This document shows positions 54,391 through 63,810 of a DNA stretch of 64,000 bases, one piece after another. Numbering within the stretch: the first letter of the stretch is position 1; every line of letters starts with the position of its first letter. The notes beneath the pieces were generated by a model, which was given only the letters and a program-made list of their open reading frames with translations, searched no databases and was not told where the DNA came from. Source of the DNA: JABDMH01 sp965222645 (GTDB lineage Bacteria > Bacteroidota > Bacteroidia > Chitinophagales > Saprospiraceae); the NCBI GenBank assembly GCA_965222645.1, contig OZ244968.1, positions 5,332,001 through 5,396,000 of the forward strand, written 5' to 3'. A program made the position numbers and the translations under genes.

Positions 54391-54544
54391 TCCAATTGAT
54401 TTAATTCGAAAACTATTTTGATGTTTGTAACCAGTGTAAAATATAGTATCCCAGCAAATGGAGTTCACTACCAATTTTAATTCCTTGTTTTCATTGATCT
54501 TGTGGAAGTAGCCACCGATGTAGATGGTCAAATGATCCAAGTCT

Positions 54545-56995
54545 TTACTTCCCTGCCGGGTAGTACCTTTTTCGAACAATGTATGAGTCAAACTCTACTT
54601 CTACGCAACGATTTAAATGGCGGCTGTAGTCGTCATCCCCGGGTTGCATCCCAACTGTATCTCTATTGATTTCTTCTCGGGAAATATTTCCTCGATTCAA
54701 AATGTATTTTTCAACTGCTTCTATACGTGCGGCAGCTAGCAATTTGTTCCGTTGTGAATTACCAATATTGTCAGTATAACCGTGTAATATTATGCCACGG
54801 GGTTCGATTGAGTTTACTAGCTCATCTAATTTAGCTTGAGCCCTATCTGTCAGACTGGACTCACCGAATTCAAAGTGAATTGTGAGCTGGTGATGTGCCG
54901 GAGTAGGTACCCGAGCCATTCTGCCTAGCAGATCTTCCTTGATCGACTCAATACCTTTTACTAATTCTTGAGTCATTGTATCGATCATTGTCTTGCTAAG
55001 CCACCGATTCAAGACAATGGGTGTGTCCAGGGACAGTTCGAGATATCGGTCACCTAGCTTGTTTACTTCAGAGCTGAGTTTACTGACATGCCTGATTTCA
55101 CTGGCGTTAAAAATGCTACCCAATGCTGCTGATGCTAGAGTACCAACTGCTGTCCTATGTGGTCCCGGAGTACTTGCCTCGCTTGAATTCTTAGCATAAA
55201 TGACGATAATTTCCTTATCTGGTGAAATCTTGTCTCTCAAGGGAACCAGGGTACTGTAGATGTCTCTCACCGTCGATAATCCTGAATTGTCATACGCCCC
55301 TCCATCGAAATACTCGCAACTATTCCACACTGCACTTGCGCTCATTACCGGAAACATTTGACTGAGATTAACAGCCTGGGCGATAGAAATTGATTTATTA
55401 CTGGCAATCATTGTAGCAAGTAAGTCTTCGTAAGGTACTAGAGCATCATTGTCTCTTGCTTTATCAATTAATTGTACTGGTGAAATGACACTACGAAGTT
55501 TTTTACTTACGTTGTATGTATTTGGCAGGAATAGGGGATGATCGTAATCTATCTTTACAGTTTTTTTTGTCACTATTGGAAATTGGGTGTCATAGCACAT
55601 GGAGCAAGAATCTAGGCCGAAATCATACTTAAAGGCACTTGCCTCCTCGATCATTAGCTGATCATTGCGATTGGTTCTTCTGAATAAACAGAGTCCCCTT
55701 TGTATCGGATTGAAATAGAATAAACGCATTAAACTGGAACTGAAGAAATCTTTGTTGAAGAACTTTTTCATACCATTGATTAGTGTTTCGCCATTTGAGT
55801 TTATGTCTATTTGCGATCGTTTCGCAGAAACGAATAAACCGGCTCCAACAGAACTCCCGGACACTGTAGAAATAGCTAGACAGTTATCATAAAAGGATAC
55901 TTTACTCATAGTATCTAGCGTGGCTAGTATTGATCCAGTCCAAAAGCCAGCCCTAGAACCCCCACCCTGACCAGCTAGGAGATAAATTGGATTCCTATCA
56001 GTCTTTCTCTTTAAAAGCCAGCCCTCAATATATTCTCTAAGGCCTATCCGCTCAATGTTTTCAGCATTTAAAGTGGCAGTTTGTATTTTTTTAAAATTAT
56101 GGTTTCCGTCAAAAGGAGATAGTGTAGTGACAAAGAGGAAGACGATTAAAATAATTAAGCCAATAAGAGAGTTCAAATTTTTAGCTGGATGAGAATGAAT
56201 GCTGTTTTTTATCAAGGAATCAAACGTTGGTGAATTCGCATAGAGGTAGTAAATTAGGGAGAATAGAATCCTGATTGTCATAATAATTACCAGCGTTATG
56301 TCGAAAGGTGAAATACCTATTGTACCTGTAAACCACTGTGGCCAAAGGTGAGTTCCCAGCGCATATAAAATTACAAGTGCTAGGTTTAGAAAGGAAAGTT
56401 TTCTGACAAAGCCATCGATTCTCTTTTTATTATCACTTGATTCAGAGTAATTCGGTGCCTGAAGTACATACATCAGAAACACAAAAGTAAAAATAAGTAA
56501 TATTGCTATGCAGGCTAGATTTAGTAGAAAATTACCAGCATTAGACCAAGACTGTACCACAATGTATGTTGCAAGAAGAAGTGGAAAAATATAAGTGGTG
56601 CTAACGATAATGCCGTCCTTACTGTATGCTTTTTTTCTGCCTACTTCTATGCCCTGTTTTTCTTTATTGAAATAATATCGCCTAATTGTAGCAAAACGAC
56701 TGCATCCGTAAAATGTGAAACTAATCATGCATAGATATAAGACGGTTATTAATGGTTTTGTAGCGCTAGCCAGGTAGTCATGTATCATGACTTTGGTTTG
56801 TGGAATTATAAATAATAAGGCAGACAATGCTCCACATAGGGCAATATTTATCGCGACCGTTGAATTAAAGTCGATATTTTGGTACTCAATGGTGTTTTTC
56901 AACGGGACACGATCATACGCTAGGTGATCCCTAAACATTCTCTTGAACCTCATGTGTGATTTACCTTGTTTTGACTGTTTTGATTGAGAACTCAT
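54545..56995 (-). CDS. Multi-TM, patatin-like phospholipase, OmpA fusion
   Basis: This 816-residue protein has about seven N-terminal membrane helices (near 47-65, 80-98, 128-148, 155-178, 200-215, 223-242, 267-286). A patatin-like domain follows: the oxyanion loop AGQGGGSRAG (361-370), nucleophile motif G390-S-S392-V-G394 and catalytic Asp in YFDGGAYDNSG (near 556). It ends in an OmpA/peptidoglycan-binding domain (about 690-815: IHFEFGESSLTDRAQAKL, ILHGYTDNIGN, NRCVEVEF). The layout suggests an inner-membrane lipase with a periplasmic peptidoglycan anchor, though the topology is not proven. It is flanked by M19-like and SLATT-like genes. Confidence 0.88.
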   Translation of the reverse strand: MSSQSKQSKQGKSHMRFKRMFRDHLAYDRVPLKNTIEYQNIDFNSTVAINIALCGALSALLFIIPQTKVMIHDYLASATKPLITVLYLCMISFTFYGCSRFATIRRYYFNKEKQGIEVGRKKAYSKDGIIVSTTYIFPLLLATYIVVQSWSNAGNFLLNLACIAILLIFTFVFLMYVLQAPNYSESSDNKKRIDGFVRKLSFLNLALVILYALGTHLWPQWFTGTIGISPFDITLVIIMTIRILFSLIYYLYANSPTFDSLIKNSIHSHPAKNLNSLIGLIILIVFLFVTTLSPFDGNHNFKKIQTATLNAENIERIGLREYIEGWLLKRKTDRNPIYLLAGQGGGSRAGFWTGSILATLDTMSKVSFYDNCLAISTVSGSSVGAGLFVSAKRSQIDINSNGETLINGMKKFFNKDFFSSSLMRLFYFNPIQRGLCLFRRTNRNDQLMIEEASAFKYDFGLDSCSMCYDTQFPIVTKKTVKIDYDHPLFLPNTYNVSKKLRSVISPVQLIDKARDNDALVPYEDLLATMIASNKSISIAQAVNLSQMFPVMSASAVWNSCEYFDGGAYDNSGLSTVRDIYSTLVPLRDKISPDKEIIVIYAKNSSEASTPGPHRTAVGTLASAALGSIFNASEIRHVSKLSSEVNKLGDRYLELSLDTPIVLNRWLSKTMIDTMTQELVKGIESIKEDLLGRMARVPTPAHHQLTIHFEFGESSLTDRAQAKLDELVNSIEPRGIILHGYTDNIGNSQRNKLLAAARIEAVEKYILNRGNISREEINRDTVGMQPGDDDYSRHLNRCVEVEFDSYIVRKRYYPAGK

Positions 56996-57096
56996 TTTAT
57001 AGGAAATATTACCAATTAGTGATTTAGTAAGTTAGAAGTTTGATGGAGTTATTTGCTAAATAGGAGATAAGATTGTTAGAATCTATCGACAATTTT

Positions 57097-58848
57097 TCAA
57101 TGTAGTAAGTATTTATCAGTAAAGTACTTCGCCAAAAATGCCTCCGCGTTGTTCCACATGAGGTTGTCAATGATTTCTGAAGTGGAGAGCCCAAATCTCA
57201 GTTTGTCGAAGTCTTTCAATCCTTCTGAAATACGTTTTTCCCAAAATACTATAAGGTCATCTCTAAACTGATTTATATAACTTCCATCGGGGTAGGTGTC
57301 TAAGGGATTTATTACACCATCGAAATCTGTACCCAGACAAATATGGAAGTATATCTTTCTATCGTTTACTACTCTGGCGAGGTGTAGTACCTGATTGAGG
57401 AATATGGCACATGAAACTGGCCTCAAAATAGACCTGATTTGTTCGATCTCTGAGTTGATTTTAGCGATTCTAGCCTTTACTTTTTCTATTTTGTTTGCTT
57501 GCGAACTTCCTTTAAGTCTCATCAATTTTTTCTCATTTCTCGAGAGTTTTAGATACCTTTTACCAAGTGATCGTTTTGTTTCCTTGTAGGTGTTGATATC
57601 CTTATTGTTGAGAAGTATTTCTTCTGAGCCGATTTTGGTAAAATTATTCTCGCTAAAAGCAGGCAGCGTTTTACCCAGAATACGTTTCTCGTCCAGCATG
57701 ACTCCAATCAGGCCGTCACTATCCACTATTTCTCTAATCTCATCATCATATAAATTGAGTGGACTTGTATTCACTGTATCTAGAAATGCCTGACCGTTAC
57801 TTTTCTCGTCTTGCCTGGGTTTTTTGCTAAATTTTTGTTTGACGAACTTCCGGGCAGAGGGCCTTCCCGATACCGCAGTATGGCTCTGAATGATTGGAAT
57901 ATGATCTCCGTTCTTCTTTCTCTCTTTTACCAAATCATGGTACCAAATTCTCGCTGCTGGACTCATGTGTTTTGTATCAATCAATACTCTCCTGGGAGAT
58001 CTTTCCAGAAGTAGTTTAATTAATTTTTCTCCATATTTATTTACGCCGAGCTTAAAATATCTATTACCAGATCCACTTTGATTAAAAATACCTGAGGGTA
58101 CGCTGGGCGAATGCCCGCAAAACAAGTTGTAAAAATGGTGGCCAAATGTTATGAAAAACAGTGGGTAATCTTTCTTGTAGGCTCTGATATTTATTGAAAC
58201 TTCTGTCAATAATCGATCCATTATTTGAGAACTTTCCTTCCGAGACTCTCTTTCTAGATCAACCTGCTCACCAACAGTATTTTTTGATATGAAGGAATGA
58301 CATCCCTCGACGGTGAGTATTACGGAAGTGACTTTGGGATCTTTTAGATTTTTTTTGATGTCATTGTACTTGGAAACTATTTGATAGGATTTACCAGGAC
58401 TGAATCGATTGGGGAGTCCTTGATTATCGATCAATGCAGCCGTTTCCTTTATGAGGTCCGGATAATACTGAAATCCCTTGTTTTGTATTCTTTTTACTGA
58501 AATTAAACTGATGCCTATCACTGAGGCAATCATTTTAAGAGGATCGGCAAGCAGGAATAGATTGGCTGGTATTACTACACCAGCATTTACCTGGGTAAAC
58601 CCTTGTTCGATCGGGTATAAGCCCGTACAAACGCATCGAAAACCTCCCTTGTAATAGGCAGAGAAATGGGATTGATTTCGGTGAATTAGTTCATAAGTGA
58701 GCGTGTTTACAATCCAATCATACTTTTTGTTGGAAAGATCTGTCTTAGAGATAGCGGTCCAGTGATCCGGATTAGGGGGCTGTTTGGTGTCCGGATTGGT
58801 GGAGTAGTATGGCTTTATCGTGTTGTGGCAATGTAGGTCAAAGAACAT
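57097..58848 (-). CDS. Membrane dipeptidase-like (M19) metal-dependent hydrolase
   Basis: The protein of 583 residues starts with the metal motif FFDLHCHN (His-x-His). Family-like motifs follow: TVEGCHSF (Glu), ITFGHHFYNLFCGH, LIDTKHMSPAA, IIQSHTAVSGR and LGTDFDGVINP (Asp). M19 enzymes cleave dipeptides. Compared with usual M19 proteins (about 350-420 residues) it is much longer; the excess includes a basic insert at about 330-380 and a coiled coil at about 430-470 (MRLKGSSQANKIEKVKARIAK). No signal peptide is visible. It is the first gene of the set, 100 bp before the patatin fusion. Confidence 0.78.
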   Translation of the reverse strand: MFFDLHCHNTIKPYYSTNPDTKQPPNPDHWTAISKTDLSNKKYDWIVNTLTYELIHRNQSHFSAYYKGGFRCVCTGLYPIEQGFTQVNAGVVIPANLFLLADPLKMIASVIGISLISVKRIQNKGFQYYPDLIKETAALIDNQGLPNRFSPGKSYQIVSKYNDIKKNLKDPKVTSVILTVEGCHSFISKNTVGEQVDLERESRKESSQIMDRLLTEVSINIRAYKKDYPLFFITFGHHFYNLFCGHSPSVPSGIFNQSGSGNRYFKLGVNKYGEKLIKLLLERSPRRVLIDTKHMSPAARIWYHDLVKERKKNGDHIPIIQSHTAVSGRPSARKFVKQKFSKKPRQDEKSNGQAFLDTVNTSPLNLYDDEIREIVDSDGLIGVMLDEKRILGKTLPAFSENNFTKIGSEEILLNNKDINTYKETKRSLGKRYLKLSRNEKKLMRLKGSSQANKIEKVKARIAKINSEIEQIRSILRPVSCAIFLNQVLHLARVVNDRKIYFHICLGTDFDGVINPLDTYPDGSYINQFRDDLIVFWEKRISEGLKDFDKLRFGLSTSEIIDNLMWNNAEAFLAKYFTDKYLLH

Positions 58849-59315
58849 GTGTCAATGATTTTATAGTATTATTAAAAATATTAGTCAATTCCAGATATGC
58901 TTGTCTTGGAATGCTTTCACATGAAACTAGTGCAGAGAAGTGACCTGTTATTGTACTCAGCAAAAGGAGTGATTGGAGTCAATCACCAGAGTGATAGCGT
59001 GATCATCGTAAAATCTGGGTTCTTAGGCACCAGATATTATACCATTTTGTAAGATTTTTAATGAGAAAGAGAATCCTCTTGCACACGCTTCGCCGCTTCG
59101 CCCACTTAACTCACATAGAAGAGCTATTCAAACGTCTTAGAAAAAATGCTGTTTAAATATAATTAACAGCACTTAAATATCAATGATTATACCCTTTACT
59201 TGCTTTTATCGGCGATCTGTAATGTGCCAATGTTCTGATTATATTTCGATAATCTTAGGGTCTTATATATTTTCTTATATACAACATGAGATAGTCCACA
59301 TTTACCAAAATTATC
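58849..59315. other. Intergenic region with dispersed-repeat copy A
   Basis: About 470 bp without a gene. The left 150 bp probably contain the promoter of the M19-patatin-SLATT set. The rest includes the dispersed repeat at 59095-59166. Confidence 0.5.
59095..59166 (+). repeat. Dispersed 50-75 bp repeat, copy A
   Basis: It contains the shared core cgcccacttaactcacata followed by gagctattcaaacgtc and, near the end, gtttaaatataattaa. It matches copy B (63495-63570) along its full length and copies C and D (60776-60840, 63738-63810) over the core. Confidence 0.85.
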
Positions 59316-60635
59316 TCAGACCGGTTCCCCCGGATGCTTATATCCCTCCCGGTACTTGCGATACACCAGCGGTGCTGCTTTTTCATTATCCAATATATTC
59401 ATCGTGTCATAGTCAACTTTTATTGTAGTGTCTGTACGATGCGCAATGTCGGCATAGATGGTAGCACAGGTTGCTTTAAAGCCGTCGTCGAAAGTTGCGG
59501 TGATCAGATCTTGATTCTGTTGCCGCACTGCCTCAGAAAACTCTGTAAACATGTTTTCTATCACCATTTTTGCTTCTGCCATGTATTTGGGACCTCCTTG
59601 CGGAATGGTTGGATCGTGAAAAGTTTTGACATCGCCATCTGGCATAAATACTTCCCAACCCATGTCACCGGCAAAAATGGTGGCTTTAGGCGTCATATAA
59701 TATACTCCAATTGCATGATGCTTTATTGGAGATATATATCCCCAGGTTTTGTGATTCCAGTTTACATTGAGATTTGCAAATGAAAACTGGACATCCAGTT
59801 CGCTGGGGTGCTCGCCTGCTCCAGACTGTGGTCTTTTTGCAAATGCAGAATAACTTGTGGGACTGTCCAGATCTAATACCTTGCGGATATTTTGATAATA
59901 ATGGATTCCCCAGTCAGCCAAGATTCCTCTACCGAATGCATGTTGGGCCCTCCACCACGGTGATTTCCGGTCCGGCCATGTGCGGTAAGGCTCTTTAGGG
60001 GCTGGACCACAAAATGTTTCATAATCTATGGAATCCGGAATTTCTACAGTAGGAGGATATCCATCGGGATTGTAAATATTAAAACTAACCTGGGTGACTT
60101 CTCCGACTACTCCCGTAGCCAGGTAATCCTTTACTTCTTTATTGATTGGGCCATAAACACGGGGGAAATCGACGAGCACAATGTTATCTGCTTTTTCGTG
60201 TGCAGCTTTCATCGCTTGTGCCTCCCTAATGTCGTAACTGATTGGTTTTTCTAGCCATATGTCCAGCCCCTTTTCGCAGGCAGCAATAAATTGAAGGGCG
60301 TGCCAATGGGTCGGTGTAGCAATGGCCACTGCTTGAAGACCTTCCAGGTCGTACATCTCCCTGTAATCATTAAAAAGCTTGGGAGTGGCACCAGTAGCTT
60401 GTGTCACCAGATTTGATGCCGCATGAAGATTGTCCTCACTTACATCACAAATTGCAATTATATCGACCTCGCCAGATGATATGCCAAAACTGGCAAGGAT
60501 CGACGATCCCCACCAACCGGTACCGACGATCCCCATTTTTATTTTTTCTTTAATTTTACCATTGGAAATATACGGTGCTGCTATAAACGCACCGGATGCA
60601 AGTGAGGAATTTTTTAGGAAGCTTCGTCTTTTCAT
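59316..60635 (-). CDS. Gfo/Idh/MocA family oxidoreductase, Tat signal
   Basis: The protein of 439 residues has a twin-arginine signal (KRRSFLKNSSLASGAF), a Rossmann domain (MGIVGTGWWGSSIL), the family motif EKP (LEKPISYD) and the substrate-domain helix with ADWGIHYYQNI, where the His is a likely catalytic residue. Exported members of this family occur widely in Bacteroidota and Planctomycetes and are thought to oxidise sugars or act on glycans by NAD-dependent chemistry. No partner gene is adjacent. Confidence 0.92.
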   Translation of the reverse strand: MKRRSFLKNSSLASGAFIAAPYISNGKIKEKIKMGIVGTGWWGSSILASFGISSGEVDIIAICDVSEDNLHAASNLVTQATGATPKLFNDYREMYDLEGLQAVAIATPTHWHALQFIAACEKGLDIWLEKPISYDIREAQAMKAAHEKADNIVLVDFPRVYGPINKEVKDYLATGVVGEVTQVSFNIYNPDGYPPTVEIPDSIDYETFCGPAPKEPYRTWPDRKSPWWRAQHAFGRGILADWGIHYYQNIRKVLDLDSPTSYSAFAKRPQSGAGEHPSELDVQFSFANLNVNWNHKTWGYISPIKHHAIGVYYMTPKATIFAGDMGWEVFMPDGDVKTFHDPTIPQGGPKYMAEAKMVIENMFTEFSEAVRQQNQDLITATFDDGFKATCATIYADIAHRTDTTIKVDYDTMNILDNEKAAPLVYRKYREGYKHPGEPV

Positions 60636-60775
60636 TTATTAGCTGATTAATCATTTATTTCTGAAACTGTAGCTGGTTATTTTCGCACCAAGATTTCCAT
60701 TATCAAAGTTGACTTGGTGAGATCTCAATTGGACAAGCTCCAGTTTTCTCTAAGATACTATTTTCTTCTTCCACG

Positions 60776-60840
60776 ATCAATTTATAATTCGCCAGACAGC
60801 TCCGCCCACTTAACTCACAGATATGAATTATTCCTACCTC
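60776..60840 (+). repeat. Dispersed repeat, copy C
   Basis: It reads atcaatttata, then cgccagacagctccgcccac, then ttaactcacagatatgaattattc. Copy D (63738-63810) is nearly identical over the same length. Confidence 0.85.
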
Positions 60841-60917
60841 GAAATGAAAAGAACCACGTACAGCGGTGTGAGAGGCGCACCCCGGTCTATTTATTGGCCG
60901 GGGCCGTCTACTCGATT
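60833..60917 (+). other. Group II intron 3'-end-like remnant (domain V/VI)
   Basis: The segment gaaccacgtacagcggtgtg, then agaggcgc, a hairpin (ccccgg at 60880-60885 and ccgggg at 60898-60903) and the end ctactcgatt look like the 3' half of domain V, domain VI and the 3' end of a bacterial group II intron. The 5' half of domain V and any reverse transcriptase are missing. The core tacctcgaa then gaaccacgtacag recurs at 42276-42307. It is a match by eye only. Confidence 0.35.
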
Positions 60918-61050
60918 CTCTGCAGGCTTTCCTCTTCAAGAAAATTTGAACCAACTTGATAGTAGTATATCCCAAGCTTTATTAAGTAATAACCTTACAA
61001 TAGCAAGAATGTGTTAGTAATGAACAAAGTTTGTAAATGAGTATTTTTCT

Positions 61051-61167
61051 CTATCTGGTTTGGACTGCTTTAACTCTTTCATTAAGATAGTCTTTAATGT
61101 CACTTGGTAAATCCGAAAAGTCTGTTGAAACTCGTACTTCGAAAAAATCTTTTTTATCATTTTTCAT
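61051..61167 (-). CDS. Small hypothetical protein, 38 residues
   Basis: The frame codes for a charged peptide (MKNDKKDFFEVRVSTDF to LNERVKAVQTR) with a predicted helix at the end and a leader of the A-rich type used by Bacteroidota. It is in the same direction as the two genes beyond it (61435-63071) and 270 bp downstream of them. No family was recognised. It could be a true small protein or a chance frame. Confidence 0.35.
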   Translation of the reverse strand: MKNDKKDFFEVRVSTDFSDLPSDIKDYLNERVKAVQTR

Positions 61168-61434
61168 AATACATGATTTTGATGATTAAATAATCAGATT
61201 ATTTCCAATTAAATATGGTTATTCTTCTCGGAATTTAATTGCTTATGCTTGCAGAGCACGGATTAGCATAGCCACAGTAGCGGATGAATCCAGCTCTAAG
61301 TTAAGTGATTTCTATTATCCGCTATTGTGTGCTATGCAATGTTGGCAAGCGTTCCATACATAATTTAATATGTTGGTATGTAGATATTCAATTTTATTGC
61401 CTTAAGAGGTCATATTCTCGGTACAATTCTTTGT
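61168..61434. other. Intergenic region downstream of the two exported proteins
   Basis: About 270 bp, AT-rich with a moderately GC block at 61245-61350. Nothing was recognised. Confidence 0.4.
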
Positions 61435-61959
61435 TCAATCCAATTGTACTTCAACATCAGATGACTCAGCAAATATTCTCTTTAGTACAACCCTACGATC
61501 CTCTTTTATTTCAACAACTTGAGCTAACTCTATTGTGTCATTAAATTTAGTCATATAGAAATAATATCCATGAATATTTATTAACTCATCTAAATATTTT
61601 TCACGTAAGAAACCTAAATTTAAATTTACTCTATCTAGTTCCACCAAAAACACATTTAAATCAGAGGCATGATCCAGTGTTAGGTGTAGACCACCATCTT
61701 CTAAACGACCATCTACGGTATCAGCAATATTGATATAATTTTCATAAATTCTAATGCTGTATTTTGTCAAATACGCACCTTTAGAATCATAGAACTCACA
61801 TAGATGACTTTTAAAATTTAAATAAATAATTGAAGCATCGATGTATATCATCTGCATTTGATTCCAATCAAACTTTGAACAATATATAAAGATTCGGCTA
61901 TCTTTAATATCATTCTTTGAAACACAATGGAGCAACACAATGAAATATATAATACTCAT
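61435..61959 (-). CDS. Hypothetical protein, exported or membrane-bound
   Basis: The protein of 174 residues begins with a hydrophobic segment (MSIIYFIVLLHC) that could be a signal peptide, possibly with a Cys12. The rest is rich in aromatic and aliphatic residues with beta-strand character (IFIYCSKFDW, MIYIDASIIYLNF). No known domain was recognised. Its start overlaps the stop of the upstream lipoprotein gene by one base, so both are likely translated together and may interact. Codon use is more AT-rich than most of the window. Confidence 0.6.
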   Translation of the reverse strand: MSIIYFIVLLHCVSKNDIKDSRIFIYCSKFDWNQMQMIYIDASIIYLNFKSHLCEFYDSKGAYLTKYSIRIYENYINIADTVDGRLEDGGLHLTLDHASDLNVFLVELDRVNLNLGFLREKYLDELINIHGYYFYMTKFNDTIELAQVVEIKEDRRVVLKRIFAESSDVEVQLD

Positions 61960-63071
61960 TAATTACAACAATTTTGTGATTGTCCTGGTAAAGCAGGAAT
62001 AGGAGATGGATTACCTAGATAATTGTCAGAAGGTACTTGCACATATCCACCTCCAAAACGTGTTTTGATTTCTTTCTCCACAGCTATTTCAAGATCACTT
62101 TCAATTATATCAGATGCATTACTTAGTCTATATACTCTATCCAATCCAAAAACTCGAACAACGTCTTGCACGCCAGAATTTAAAGATGCCGCAAGATTAT
62201 TTTTAATTTCACATTCCTTCAGATTAGTAGAGAACTCTATATCTATCGATAGATAAAAATTATAGGACCTTAACTTAAGAACGTCATAGAACGAAAGTTT
62301 AATATTTGATAGTGAAGCACTGTACTTATTTGATCCAGTAGAATGCAATATAAAAGATTCACAGCTATATGGTAGTATGGTATTGCCTGTATTCTCATCA
62401 TTCGTAACACTTGTCCCTCCCCCAGATGGTGGTGGATCAGATCCTCCATAACATTCGATCCATTCATATACTTCGGTAGATGAACCATTATATGTACTTC
62501 CGACATAATTTCCATTTACCCACCAGTCAGTATAATGATGTGTGGTAATGGTCAGCGTATGTAGCTCGCAATCACTTACATAAAGTAAAGCTAACTCACT
62601 CTCAGAGTACAACTTTGATTTGTACTCACCCTTTTCATAAACAGCTCTAAATTGCTGCTCTGTACTATTAAGATTGTACGCGATTATCGCCCCAGAATAC
62701 TCCTCTTTTATTTTATCCCACTCGTTCTTTTTAAGTCTTTTAATTAACTTGTCTCTATATTTCGTACTTGGCCAAAGATGAAAATTTAAAGTTAATTTTT
62801 CACTAGTAGTAGGGTCTTTAATTTGGCCACTTACTTGGAATGCATCTTGATCCTGACTTGATCTTGCTTTGGCAGAATTACCAGAACTACTTGATTTAGT
62901 TTTAATGATAGATTCAATTTCAAGTGATTCCAGTGGCCAAATTTCTCCAGTCTCTACTTTTTCCAAACTTGTTGCTTCTTCTCTACTAGGTTCAATTGGT
63001 TCCTTCTCACAACTTTGAGCAACAAGGACCACAAAAAGAATAAATAAAATCTTAAAAATATTTGATTTCAT
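61959..63071 (-). CDS. Hypothetical lipoprotein, AT-rich
   Basis: The protein of 370 residues has a lipoprotein signal (ILFILFVVLVAQSC, then EKEP). The mature part contains a Ser-rich stretch (KTKSSSSGNSAKARSS), a central acidic domain, and a Pro/Gly linker (GGSDPPPSGGG) before a second domain with FGGGYVQVPSDNYLGNP. It ends with CCN. No family was recognised. It is translationally coupled to the following gene. Together they look like a recently acquired AT-rich pair near repeats B and D. Confidence 0.7.
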   Translation of the reverse strand: MKSNIFKILFILFVVLVAQSCEKEPIEPSREEATSLEKVETGEIWPLESLEIESIIKTKSSSSGNSAKARSSQDQDAFQVSGQIKDPTTSEKLTLNFHLWPSTKYRDKLIKRLKKNEWDKIKEEYSGAIIAYNLNSTEQQFRAVYEKGEYKSKLYSESELALLYVSDCELHTLTITTHHYTDWWVNGNYVGSTYNGSSTEVYEWIECYGGSDPPPSGGGTSVTNDENTGNTILPYSCESFILHSTGSNKYSASLSNIKLSFYDVLKLRSYNFYLSIDIEFSTNLKECEIKNNLAASLNSGVQDVVRVFGLDRVYRLSNASDIIESDLEIAVEKEIKTRFGGGYVQVPSDNYLGNPSPIPALPGQSQNCCN

Positions 63072-63494
63072 TACTGATGGTTTAAAATGATTTCCTGCCT
63101 CAATTTTATTACTTAAGCAGGTTGGGGAATATCCCCGTCAGCATACATTTTTCATTCCAGCAATTTTGCTTGATTTCAGTTCTATCTCATTTTGTGAGTG
63201 CATTTTTTGTCAATTTCAGGTTGACAACATTTTGGTTTTGAACCGATTACAACATCAGTGCTTTCATTAAAATGCTTGCCTTTTATCTAATTAAAGAGCC
63301 TTACAATGGCTAAGAGACGTGTGGTTTAAAACACGTCAAAGGTAGCTAGAAACCAAAATTTATTTTGTGTATGCGCATTCCGGACTTTTTCTTGGACTTT
63401 GTTTATGGTCTGTGCTTTCTCCTTTTTACATAATCGTTAAGACCAATTATTGGACCTATTTGCTGCACAAATTTCAAAAGGAATTCAACCCGCA

Positions 63495-63570
63495 CAAAGC
63501 TCCGCTCACTTAACTCACATAGGGGAGTTATTCAGACGTCTAAAAGAAATGATGCTTAAATATAATTAAA
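63495..63570 (+). repeat. Dispersed repeat, copy B
   Basis: Core gctccgctcacttaactcac, then gagttattcagacgtc and gcttaaatataattaa. It aligns with copy A over about 70 bp. Confidence 0.85.
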
Positions 63571-63737
63571 TAAATTAATTATCAAAATAATATTCTGTAT
63601 ATATTTGTTTTTATTTTTTAGATGTGATTTATTATCCTGAATACTTCTATGCTTCGAATGCGTAGATTTGTTTTTGACGGGAGGCAGCTTGTAGATTCCT
63701 TTTTATTAGGATAACTATCATTTGAAAAATTGGGACA

Positions 63738-63810
63738 TCAATTTATATAGAACGCCAGACGGCTCCGCCCTCTTAACTCACAGACATGAATTATTCAAAC
63801 GTTTTTTAAT
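63738..63810 (+). repeat. Dispersed repeat, copy D
   Basis: It reads atcaatttata, cgccagacggctccgccctc, ttaactcacagacatgaatt and attcaaacg. It aligns with copy C over its full length and with A and B over the core. Confidence 0.85.

Larger units (their letters stand above)
60636..61050. other. Intergenic region holding repeat C and the intron-like remnant
   Basis: No credible gene outside the two elements listed separately. Short frames on both strands here are by-products of the repeats. Confidence 0.5.

Noticed and set aside
53824..58848. CBASS-type cyclic-nucleotide defence system
   Set aside because: Patatin and 2TM effectors fit, but no CD-NTase or cap genes are adjacent.
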